In this document: piece after piece, positions 1-6,179 of the stretch
Numbering within the stretch: position 1 is the stretch's first letter
Layout of the letters: each line of letters opens with the position of its first letter
Made by a program: the position numbers and the translations under genes
Origin: Spirochaetales bacterium
GTDB taxonomy: Bacteria; Spirochaetota; Spirochaetia; JABMQR01
DNA length: 8,420 nucleotides
Direction of reading: 5' to 3'
Assembly: GCA_023139255.1 (NCBI GenBank)
Contig: JAGLNY010000354.1
Location: 1-8,420, forward strand
The notes under the pieces: model-generated
Seen by the model: the letters and a program-made list of their open reading frames with translations, nothing else
Told to the model about the DNA's origin: nothing
The model's database searches: none

Positions 1-19
1 TCTATCCAAAAACTTCAAA

Positions 20-58
20 AGGCAATTTCCTAAAATTCTTTGAATTTTGAAATTGCCT
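20..58 (-). terminator. Long hairpin downstream of the MFS gene, likely intrinsic terminator
   Basis: AGGCAATTTC (20-29) pairs perfectly with GAAATTGCCT (49-58), and inside it AAAATTC (32-38) pairs with GAATTTT (42-48), leaving a 3-nt loop and a 2-nt bulge at 30-31. This makes a 17-bp stem. On the minus strand it is followed by the T-rich stretch TTTGAAGTTTTT, which fits termination of the whole minus-strand block about 37 nt past the MFS stop codon. The T-run is interrupted, so strength is uncertain. Confidence 0.6.
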
Positions 59-60
59 CA

Positions 61-96
61 GGGGACAGGAGTATTATACTGCCTGTCCTCTTTTTT
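61..96 (+). terminator. Hairpin with T-run on the plus strand, likely terminator for a convergent gene
   Basis: GGACAGG (63-69) pairs with CCTGTCC (82-88), extended outward by G-T and G-C pairs (62-89, 61-90) and inward by AGT/ACT. The plus strand then reads TCTTTTTT, a classic intrinsic terminator shape for transcription entering from the left. It would stop a convergent gene just outside the window; the T-run overlaps the stop codon of the MFS gene. On the minus strand the same hairpin has no T-run after it and could only act as a 3'-end stabiliser. Confidence 0.55.
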
Positions 97-1279
97 ATGG
101 CTCTTGACTTGTTTGCCGTTTATGCCTGGTTGCAATAGCCTGGGTAAGGATAAAAAGTATTAATGCTGCGGATAATGATACCACAATAGAGAGCATCGTT
201 GCATTTGGGGAGACCCTGGTAAAAATTTGACCATTTACAAAGGGAAAAATCATACCCCCAACCGCAATGCCTCCAAAAATGATACCGTTCAATTTTCCTG
301 TCAACCCGATAGTCTCTTCCCCATACGTCAGCAATAGCGGAAATGTTGAACCCATCGCAAAGCCCGTAATTATCGTACCCATCCAGACGGCCTGAATGTA
401 TGCGGAACCGATAACTATAACCAGAAGCCCGGCTCCTGCACCAATAAAATTAAGCACAAGCAGTTTACCTGGAAACATCCTGCGCACAGCAAATATTGAA
501 ACAACCCGGCCGGCTGTCATGCATCCCCAGAACACTGAGAGTACATACCCTGCCTGCCTTTCCGCTTCAGGAAACAGGGTCTTGATATAGGTATATATCC
601 ATCCATTAAAGCTGATTTCGGAACCAACATAGATAAGGATTGTTATGACAAGCAGAATAATAATAGGTACTGCAGGAGCAGACCCGCCTGGCCTCCCATC
701 CTGCTCATTACACCTGTCCTGCCATGCCGGGCTGGGAGTTGTAATAACATACAATCCGACAACAACAAAAAGTATAGCATACAGCCTGTATGCCTGAACA
801 ACATCCCCTGTCCTTGCAATAACAAAGGAGAAAATTAGCGGTGTGAGAAAAGCCCCAATACCATTTACCACATGCATTCCGTTCATCAATGATCCTACAT
901 GGGATCTGTGTACCCGAATGATTAATGTATTACAGCCGATTATAATTGAGCTGCAGCCAAAGCTATAGGCCATAGAAACGGCACAGAGCAAGGTGAATGA
1001 TGAGATTACTGGAATAAAAAAAACACCAAGTGCTGCCATGCACCATCCGACGAACAGAATTATATTTCCCGGTAATTTATCGAACAATCTCCCGTTTAGT
1101 ATCGAGCCGACAAAAAAGCCAATGCTGCTCATGGTAAAAATCAGGCTCATTCTGCTTAGTGAGACTCCGGTATGCTCCGCCAGATAGGGTAAAGCTGTAC
1201 CTATAATTGAGAGAATAAGCCCGAATGAGAAGAAAGAGAGATAATATGCTGTGATTTGTCGTTTTTGTATAGAATTCAT
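95..1279 (-). CDS. Major facilitator superfamily (MFS) transporter
   Basis: This is an inner-membrane secondary transporter of 394 residues, with about 12 hydrophobic segments in two halves separated by a polar central loop (about 183-203). An MFS motif A-like sequence, GRLFDKLPG, lies between helices 2 and 3 (63-71). In the second half YVGSEISFNGWIYTYI (217-232) recalls the YVGxE...GW signature of the fucose/glucose-type MFS branch, which is only a hint about subfamily. The ATG at 1279 is the only plausible start because a stop codon lies five codons upstream and no other Met occurs before residue 44. Its ribosome binding site is weak (AGG only 3 nt away), unlike the other genes here. It follows the M20 gene after 114 nt and may have its own promoter. 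Uptake of the pathway substrate or export of a product are both possible; the substrate is unknown. Confidence 0.93.
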   Translation of the reverse strand: MNSIQKRQITAYYLSFFSFGLILSIIGTALPYLAEHTGVSLSRMSLIFTMSSIGFFVGSILNGRLFDKLPGNIILFVGWCMAALGVFFIPVISSFTLLCAVSMAYSFGCSSIIIGCNTLIIRVHRSHVGSLMNGMHVVNGIGAFLTPLIFSFVIARTGDVVQAYRLYAILFVVVGLYVITTPSPAWQDRCNEQDGRPGGSAPAVPIIILLVITILIYVGSEISFNGWIYTYIKTLFPEAERQAGYVLSVFWGCMTAGRVVSIFAVRRMFPGKLLVLNFIGAGAGLLVIVIGSAYIQAVWMGTIITGFAMGSTFPLLLTYGEETIGLTGKLNGIIFGGIAVGGMIFPFVNGQIFTRVSPNATMLSIVVSLSAALILFILTQAIATRHKRQTSQEP

Positions 1280-1324
1280 CTGCCTGCATGACTATAGCAC
1301 TTTTTTTATAGCATGTACCATATT

Positions 1325-1353
1325 ATTATCCGATATAGACAAAGGTATAACAA
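1325..1353 (-). promoter_or_regulatory. Candidate sigma-70-type promoter for the MFS transporter gene
   Basis: Reading the minus strand, TTGTTA (1353-1348) and GATAAT (1330-1325) are separated by exactly 17 nt. They match 4 of 6 and 5 of 6 consensus bases. Transcription would start near 1318, giving a leader of about 40 nt before the ATG at 1279. The region is AT-rich, so chance matches are likely; it lies in the only gap of more than 100 nt in the block, which supports it moderately. Confidence 0.45.
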
Positions 1354-1382
1354 TATTTCACCAGACAGATCAATTTGTTATA
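1346..1382. repeat. 8-bp perfect inverted repeat, possible operator
   Basis: The plus strand reads TATAACAA at 1346-1353 and TTGTTATA at 1375-1382, perfect complements separated by 21 nt. The left arm covers the -35 hexamer of the candidate MFS promoter, as expected of a repressor or activator site. No T-run follows the structure on the minus strand, so it does not look like an intrinsic terminator. Chance occurrence in AT-rich DNA is quite possible. Confidence 0.35.
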
Positions 1383-1393
1383 AAAATATTTCG

Positions 1394-2578
1394 TTAAGCC
1401 TCCATGCTTGCCGCAAGCCCGGCATAGAAGGCCGTAGCTGTTAGCAAATCATCAATAACAACATGCTCATTCTCAAGATGACACAGAGCCATCTCTCCAG
1501 GACCGAAACCGATTGTAGGAAAACCATTTTTACCCATTGTGTAATTACCATTCGTACTGAATCCCCAGGTTGTGACTACCGGGTCTTTCTTAAAAAGTTC
1601 CTTGTACGCTTCTACTCCGGATTTTATCAGAGGGTGTTTCTTGCTTAAAACCCAGGCCGGAAAATATTCTTCACCGCCGATTTCGAAACCTTTATAGCCT
1701 TTATCTTTCCATTCTGCATATTCCAGTTCACATTTATCACCGTTGGGAAGCTTCTTCAATTCCTGTATTAGGCTTTCATAGGTATCCAGGGTTGTTGTTC
1801 GTCTATCCATTACTATTTTTGTACTTGTAGGCAATGAACTTAAGGACAGGGAATCACATCTTGTATCAACAGCAGTAATATGTCCTTTCCCGAGTTCTGG
1901 ATCATCCGGAATATTCCTGTCAAACTCGACTAACCCATTCAGGAATGGTAAAGCAGTCTCAATTGGGTTCACACCGTTATGATGCATGCTTGCATGAACC
2001 GACTCACCTTTGAATGTTGCAGTAATTTGAGCCCTGCCCTTATGGCCTCTGCATATCTCAAGTTCACTGCTTTCTGCAATTACCACCTGATCGGGAGTCA
2101 GTTCAAACTCTCTGAGAAAAGCACCCAGGGCGAGTCCTTCACACTCCTCCTCAACTATACTTCCAACAACATAGACTGTGTACTTACCAGCCAGTTTAAG
2201 ATCCTTAATAATCTTGCCTGCATAAAGTGTGCACGCAAAGGGACCCTTATCGTCTATGGTTCCTCTGCCGAATATCTTTCCATCTTTTATGATTGCTTTA
2301 AAAGGATCTGTTTCCCACTCCTGTCCTTTCACATCAACAACATCAAGATGGGCATCAAAAACCAGGATTTTTGGACCATTCCCTATCCGGCCTATGATAT
2401 TCCCGAAGATATCCGTAATTATTTCATCGTACCCCAATACTTCCATTTCTTTTTTTACCCTGGTTACAACTGCTTCTTCGTTACAGGTTATGCTTTCTAT
2501 ACTTACAATGTCGGAAAGAAAATTAACGAGATTATTTTTTTCTGTGTCTACCGCAGTAAGAATGTCTTTTGCATTCAT
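1394..2578 (-). CDS. M20 family metallohydrolase, YgeY-like
   Basis: This 394-residue protein belongs to the M20 zinc peptidase/deacylase family, whose members cleave peptide or amide bonds in the cytoplasm. The complete di-metal set is visible: His77 and Asp79 (FDAHLDV), bridging Asp109 (GTIDDKG), Glu143/Glu144 (VEEECEG; general base and ligand), Glu169 (IAES) and His367 (LCHLENE). His195 (SVHAS) in the lid domain fits the usual dimer-site His. The stretch from EEYFPAW through TTWGFSTNG to IGFGPG closely resembles E. coli YgeY, the family named as a putative selenium metabolism hydrolase and found beside xanthine dehydrogenase-like genes. The start at 2578 is chosen because GGGAGG lies 7 nt upstream; an in-frame ATG at 2644 would overlap the MoaD-like gene and add 22 unlike residues. 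Substrate unknown; ArgE- or DapE-like deacylase or carnosinase activity is an alternative. Confidence 0.92.
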   Translation of the reverse strand: MNAKDILTAVDTEKNNLVNFLSDIVSIESITCNEEAVVTRVKKEMEVLGYDEIITDIFGNIIGRIGNGPKILVFDAHLDVVDVKGQEWETDPFKAIIKDGKIFGRGTIDDKGPFACTLYAGKIIKDLKLAGKYTVYVVGSIVEEECEGLALGAFLREFELTPDQVVIAESSELEICRGHKGRAQITATFKGESVHASMHHNGVNPIETALPFLNGLVEFDRNIPDDPELGKGHITAVDTRCDSLSLSSLPTSTKIVMDRRTTTLDTYESLIQELKKLPNGDKCELEYAEWKDKGYKGFEIGGEEYFPAWVLSKKHPLIKSGVEAYKELFKKDPVVTTWGFSTNGNYTMGKNGFPTIGFGPGEMALCHLENEHVVIDDLLTATAFYAGLAASMEA

Positions 2579-2585
2579 GTTTCTG

Positions 2586-2591
2586 CCTCCC
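2586..2591 (-). promoter_or_regulatory. Ribosome binding site that sets the M20 hydrolase start
   Basis: The coding strand reads GGGAGG here, 7 nt before the ATG at 2578. It is a near-ideal anti-16S match and decides for this start over the in-frame ATG at 2644, which lies inside the MoaD-like gene. Confidence 0.85.
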
Positions 2592-2603
2592 TTAATAGTA
2601 GAA

Positions 2604-2876
2604 TCAACCGCCTGATAAAAAAATAAAAAAGTACAACTTATCACCTTCGGTTAAAGTTGATTCAAATTCTTTTACCGGTTTCTCATTATGTACAATACGA
2701 ACATTTGACTCCTGCAGGTTCTCATGCGAGAGTGTCGTCGTCAGTTTAGTATATTGATTAATTATTTTATCGAGCAGCTCTCTAATAGTTGCACCTTCAG
2801 GGAGCTGCCCGATTGTTTGTTCTGCCCTGCCTGTTATATTTCTGAAATTACCAAAAAAATATACCTGTACTTTCAT
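2604..2876 (-). CDS. MoaD/ThiS-family sulfur carrier protein
   Basis: This small 90-residue protein has the beta-grasp pattern of MoaD: MKVQVYFFGNFRNITG at the start, a central helix-forming stretch (TIRELLDKIINQY, 30-42), NEKPVKE (64-70), EGDKLYFF (77-84) and the C-terminal Gly-Gly (89-90). That terminus is adenylylated by MoeB-type enzymes and turned into a thiocarboxylate that gives sulfur to the pterin dithiolene of the Mo or W cofactor. The ATG lies 7 nt after the last base of the AOR gene (6-nt gap), with AGGAT across the AOR stop region as a distant ribosome binding site, so it is likely co-translated. MoaD-like genes commonly accompany AOR genes, which points to a dedicated role in tungstopterin supply, though service to the neighbouring Mo hydroxylase is also possible. 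A ThiS role is less likely because no thiamine gene is near. Confidence 0.9.
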   Translation of the reverse strand: MKVQVYFFGNFRNITGRAEQTIGQLPEGATIRELLDKIINQYTKLTTTLSHENLQESNVRIVHNEKPVKEFESTLTEGDKLYFFIFLSGG

Positions 2877-2882
2877 TTTTTC

Positions 2883-4742
2883 TTACAGATCCTTGATAGT
2901 TTCTTCAAGTCCCAGTTCCCTTAATTTGTCAGCACTGGGGATACCCTCTGCAGTCCAGTTTCGCAAGCGATAGTAGCGGTCAAGCATATAATCAAGGTCA
3001 ACAATTAACCCTTCTTTGATAATTTCTTTTGTTTCCATATCAATAAGAGTAGCTGGTTCGGTTAAAAAACGGGAAGGCAGCTGATCATCCTTTCGGTCAA
3101 ATCCCTGACGTACATTATACATACGCTCGATATTGACTATTCTCTCACCAGCCTTAATTATTCCCTCTTCATCAAGATCATAACCGGGAAGCTCACTTAA
3201 TCCCCGTGCAAAATCTTCAGGATACAGAATAAAAGCCTCGGTAGTAGAGAATTTGCATACACCAAGGGCATCAGAAATTGCACAGTAAGCTTCTGAGAGA
3301 ATATTCATTTCGGGTTTGTATTTCTCACTGGTCCGTTCTAAAATCTCCGGCATGCATTCAGGGAAAAACTTTTCCGCGGCTTCCACATTGCCGGTTAGAT
3401 CTATAGTTGGGAGAGCATAAAGATGATCTGCTCCCCTGTTTGAAGTAGAATGTGCCAGGGCCATTCCTTTTGTAGTACGGGGTTCCTGTCTTGGCATCTC
3501 CATACCCTTTACCTGCATGGCATATTTTTCCGCGCTGCCCCCGATTTTTTCAGCAGCTCTTTTTACCCCTTCGGCCAGTAAATCCCCAAGACCTTCCTGC
3601 CTGTAAGCAATCCTCTCAATTAAACCGGTTATAGATTCTTCATCTCCCCATTCCAAACTTAACTCATCATCGTTCAGCAGCCTCCTTTGATGACATTCCA
3701 TGGCAAAGGCAATTGATACTCCCGTGGATATCGTATCGAGTCCGTATCTGTTGCATAGAAGGTTTGCATAGATAATCAACTCCATATTACTATTACCTAC
3801 CATGGGCCCAAAAGAGTTTATGGTCTCATACTCAGGTCCTTCTGTTGAACAGGTATATTTACCCTCTTCAATCTTTGTAAATCTGGAACACCTTATGGGG
3901 CAGCTAAAACAGCCGTCATTTTTCTCCAGGTAGTTATCCACCATCTCGGCATTAACATCTTTCCAGTACGGGACCTGTACCTCCTGATGATTCCTTGCAG
4001 GAAAATCTCCGCTGATATTCTTCGGGTCTACCAGGACAGCAGTTCCCCATTTTCTTAAAAACTTTGCTTCAGGATGTTTCCCTACTTTCTTCATCATCTC
4101 AAGGGCAACCTTTTTGAATGCATCGGGATAGGGGATCTTACCGCTTGCCCGGGTTACAACTGCCTTAAGGTTTTTTGATCCCATTACAGCACCCATGCCG
4201 CATCTGGCAGCTGCCCTTCCGTAATCGTTAATAACTGAAGATATCTTAACCAGATTCTCTCCTCCAGGGCCAATGGATGCAACCCTGCTTCCATCATATC
4301 TTTTTTTTAATAGATTTTCAGTCTCTTCCGTATCTTTTCCCCATAGATCACCGCCGTCCACAAGAGACAGGTTGTTATCATCAACAACCAATACAACGGG
4401 ATGCTTAGATCTTCCTGTAAATACCAACGCATCAAACCCGGCCCTCCTTAACTCGGGACCGAAAAATCCGGAAGAATTCGCATATCCATACGCGCCGGTA
4501 AGGGGTGATTTTGCAGTAACGGTATATCGGGCAGAAGTAGGCCATGGTGTTCCTGTCAACGGTCCTGTTGAGAATATCAGATAATTCTCCGGGCTAAGCG
4601 GTTCCACATCAACCCCCACGTTATCATAGAGAATCTTTGCTGCATATCCTCTTGAGCCAAGATATTTCTGAACAGTCTCTGCAGGACTTTCTTCAATAGT
4701 GATCTTTCCTGTACTCAAGTTAATAAATGCTGTCAGTGCCAT
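2883..4742 (-). CDS. Aldehyde:ferredoxin oxidoreductase (AOR) family protein, W/Mo bis-pterin enzyme
   Basis: This 619-residue protein has full AOR-family length (Pyrococcus furiosus AOR is about 605). Enzymes of this family interconvert aldehydes and carboxylic acids in the cytoplasm using ferredoxin, a tungsten bis-pyranopterin and a [4Fe-4S] cluster. The N-terminal AOR domain shows GPLTGTPWPTSARYTV (60-75), ANSSGFFGPELRRAGFD (88-104) and RCGMGAVMGSKNLKA (180-194). The cluster ligands are Cys278, Cys281 and Cys285 (CFSCPIRC) plus Cys496 (DALGVC). GPEYET (302-307) and RGADH (436-440) correspond to the segments that carry the Glu and His near tungsten in the Pyrococcus enzyme. GGGAGG stands 6 nt before the ATG. 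No partner Fe-S or flavin subunit gene is adjacent inside the window, which suggests direct use of free ferredoxin. Tungsten versus molybdenum, and the actual substrate, cannot be decided from sequence. Confidence 0.95.
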   Translation of the reverse strand: MALTAFINLSTGKITIEESPAETVQKYLGSRGYAAKILYDNVGVDVEPLSPENYLIFSTGPLTGTPWPTSARYTVTAKSPLTGAYGYANSSGFFGPELRRAGFDALVFTGRSKHPVVLVVDDNNLSLVDGGDLWGKDTEETENLLKKRYDGSRVASIGPGGENLVKISSVINDYGRAAARCGMGAVMGSKNLKAVVTRASGKIPYPDAFKKVALEMMKKVGKHPEAKFLRKWGTAVLVDPKNISGDFPARNHQEVQVPYWKDVNAEMVDNYLEKNDGCFSCPIRCSRFTKIEEGKYTCSTEGPEYETINSFGPMVGNSNMELIIYANLLCNRYGLDTISTGVSIAFAMECHQRRLLNDDELSLEWGDEESITGLIERIAYRQEGLGDLLAEGVKRAAEKIGGSAEKYAMQVKGMEMPRQEPRTTKGMALAHSTSNRGADHLYALPTIDLTGNVEAAEKFFPECMPEILERTSEKYKPEMNILSEAYCAISDALGVCKFSTTEAFILYPEDFARGLSELPGYDLDEEGIIKAGERIVNIERMYNVRQGFDRKDDQLPSRFLTEPATLIDMETKEIIKEGLIVDLDYMLDRYYRLRNWTAEGIPSADKLRELGLEETIKDL

Positions 4743-4748
4743 TTACGG

Positions 4749-4754
4749 CCTCCC
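4749..4754 (-). promoter_or_regulatory. Ribosome binding site of the AOR gene
   Basis: GGGAGG on the coding strand, 6 nt before the ATG at 4742, in the 77-nt gap after the 2Fe-2S subunit gene. The strong site suggests the AOR gene is translated independently of the upstream hydroxylase genes. I see neither a convincing promoter nor a terminator hairpin in the rest of this gap, so transcription probably runs through. Confidence 0.8.
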
Positions 4755-4819
4755 GATATACTCAATATTGCCTTATCATTAGAATCAATAATTTTTCCGC
4801 TATGATTTTTTGTATATTC

Positions 4820-5296
4820 TCATTTCTTCATTTTTTCAGCTGCCAACTTAACTGCATCAACAATCTGTTTGTAACCTGTACATCGGCACAAGTTTCCTGA
4901 AATTGCTTCCTTGATATCATCTTCAGAAGGATCCTGGTTCTCACTTAACAACTTGTAGGAACTGATTACCATCCCGGGGGTACAGAAACCGCATTGAACA
5001 GCACCTGCTTCGACAAAAGCCTCCTGTATAGGATGAAGTTTGCCGTCTGGTCCTTCAATACCCTCAATTGTTACAATCTCACAACCATCAGCCTGAGCGG
5101 CAAGAACCATACATGAGTTGACTTTTTTGCCATTCATCAGGACAGTACAGGCACCGCATTCCCCTATACTACAGCCCTCTTTGACTCCGGTAAATCCAAA
5201 GTCATCTCTTAAAACATCCAATAATCTTGCATAAGGTTCAATTTCCGCTTCAACTGATTGTTTATTAACAATCATTGTTATTTTAATCTTATCCAT
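4820..5296 (-). CDS. Xanthine dehydrogenase family, 2Fe-2S iron-sulfur subunit
   Basis: This is the small electron-transfer subunit (158 residues, normal for CoxS or XdhC-type proteins), carrying two [2Fe-2S] clusters between the Mo centre and FAD. The N-terminal plant-ferredoxin-like domain has Cys42, Cys47, Cys50 and Cys62 (CSIGECGAC, then SC). The C-terminal helical domain has Cys102 and Cys105 (QCGFCTPGM) and Cys137 and Cys139 (GNLCRCTGY). All eight ligands are present. The ATG lies inside the last codons of the FAD gene (8-nt overlap), with GGGGAT about 9 nt upstream, which indicates translational coupling. The gene order large, medium, small is that of E. coli xdhABC rather than the medium, small, large order of cox operons. 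The family assignment is secure, but the electron acceptor of the complex (NAD, ferredoxin or other) cannot be told from this subunit. Confidence 0.96.
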   Translation of the reverse strand: MDKIKITMIVNKQSVEAEIEPYARLLDVLRDDFGFTGVKEGCSIGECGACTVLMNGKKVNSCMVLAAQADGCEIVTIEGIEGPDGKLHPIQEAFVEAGAVQCGFCTPGMVISSYKLLSENQDPSEDDIKEAISGNLCRCTGYKQIVDAVKLAAEKMKK

Positions 5297-6167
5297 TCTC
5301 TTTAATCCCCGTTGCCTGGTTCAATGCCCGCTTAACCAAACTGGCAATTACCGGTTCTTTGTAAGGTGTTGACCATCTTTTTCCGGTTACTCCAACCATT
5401 GTTTCCGATACTTTTTTACCAATCGCTTCATGAAGTTCATAATCCGGTATTTGTCCCAGAAACATATGCTCTGCCTCTGTAATTCTTTTAGTTACCGGCA
5501 TACAGGAACCGGGAACAATTCTTACATCGATAACAATTCCGTTTTTATCCGTTTCCACATATACGGCCACATTCATTCTGGCTATGGCCAATGCCTTTCT
5601 TCTTCCCAGCTTAACAAAGGAAAATCCTGCTTCCGGGTTCAGTTTTTTAAAATGTATAGAGACAATCAGTTCATTTGGTCTAATATTTGTCCTATAAGCT
5701 CCTTCTATAAATTCACTCAACAGGACGTCTCTTTTCCCTTCGGAACTCAGTATAGTTAACGAACTATCCATAGCCACCAGGGGGGGGGCGGGATCAGATG
5801 CCGGAGAAGCCGTACCGATACTCCCTCCAATGGTACCGGTATTCCTGATCTGGGGAGAACCCACAGATTTACCAGCCTCACAGAAAAAAGGAGCATACTT
5901 TCTCAAAATAGGATTCTCAGATATTTCCGCGAATGTAGTACAAGATCCAATACGGATATATTCACCAGCCGACTCAATGAACTTTAATTCAGCAATACAT
6001 GAGATATCAATTACTACTTCAATATCTTTTAATTTTTCATCTTCTGCCCTAAATTCAACCATCAGGTCTGTACCGCCGGCAAAAAGCTTAGCTTTCCCCT
6101 GATAATAATTCAAAAGATCCAGACAGGCTTCAATAGAAGCTGGTTTTTTATAATCAAATCTTATCAT
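5289..6167 (-). CDS. Xanthine dehydrogenase family, FAD-binding subunit
   Basis: This 292-residue protein is the FAD (medium) subunit of the Mo hydroxylase, comparable to CoxM or E. coli XdhB, and would take electrons from the 2Fe-2S subunit. Both flavin motifs are visible: FAGGTDLM at 29-36 and TIGGSIGTAS at 112-121, followed by SPASDPAPP. The second motif has Ser116 where the family usually has Asn (TIGGN). The C-terminal part has the usual RRKALAIARMNVAV stretch (189-202) and a KRWSTPYK motif (263-270). There is no extra cysteine cluster of the kind found in the 4-hydroxybenzoyl-CoA reductase beta subunit, and length is normal. An AGGGGA ribosome binding site lies 8 nt before the ATG and overlaps the TAG of the large-subunit gene, so translation is probably coupled. 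The gene overlaps the 2Fe-2S gene by 8 nt. A run of nine C (coding strand) lies within codons 127-130. Confidence 0.95.
   Translation of the reverse strand: MIRFDYKKPASIEACLDLLNYYQGKAKLFAGGTDLMVEFRAEDEKLKDIEVVIDISCIAELKFIESAGEYIRIGSCTTFAEISENPILRKYAPFFCEAGKSVGSPQIRNTGTIGGSIGTASPASDPAPPLVAMDSSLTILSSEGKRDVLLSEFIEGAYRTNIRPNELIVSIHFKKLNPEAGFSFVKLGRRKALAIARMNVAVYVETDKNGIVIDVRIVPGSCMPVTKRITEAEHMFLGQIPDYELHEAIGKKVSETMVGVTGKRWSTPYKEPVIASLVKRALNQATGIKENG
5780..5788. repeat. Nine-base G/C homopolymer inside the FAD subunit gene
   Basis: The plus strand has nine G in a row, read as C on the coding strand and encoding part of Ala127-Pro128-Pro129-Leu130, just after the second FAD motif. The frame on both sides is intact and family-like, so the length given here is the coding one. 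Such tracts can slip in replication or be misread in sequencing. Confidence 0.8.
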
Positions 6168-6179
6168 TTTCCAGGTCCC

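Noticed and set aside
1280..1393. Intrinsic terminator after the M20 gene
   Set aside because: The inverted repeat has a 21-nt spacer, only AT-rich 8-bp arms and no following T-run on the minus strand, so read-through into the transporter gene remains possible.
1979..2626. A 215-codon open frame on the plus strand opposite the M20 gene
   Set aside because: It lies wholly antisense to a gene with complete catalytic motifs; its translation is Phe/Tyr/Cys-rich low-quality sequence without family features, and no good ribosome binding site supports it.
2579..2644. In-frame 22-residue N-terminal extension of the M20 protein from an ATG at 2644
   Set aside because: It overlaps the 3' end of the MoaD-like gene, encodes residues unlike M20 starts, and the ideal GGGAGG lies just before the ATG at 2578.
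4743..4819. Promoter or terminator in the gap between the 2Fe-2S gene and the AOR gene
   Set aside because: TTGATT occurs, but no matching -10 at proper spacing, and the only hairpin-like pairing is short with wobble pairs and no T-run.
5289..6167. 4-hydroxybenzoyl-CoA reductase beta subunit
   Set aside because: No additional four-cysteine cluster or insertion is present and the length is that of ordinary FAD subunits.
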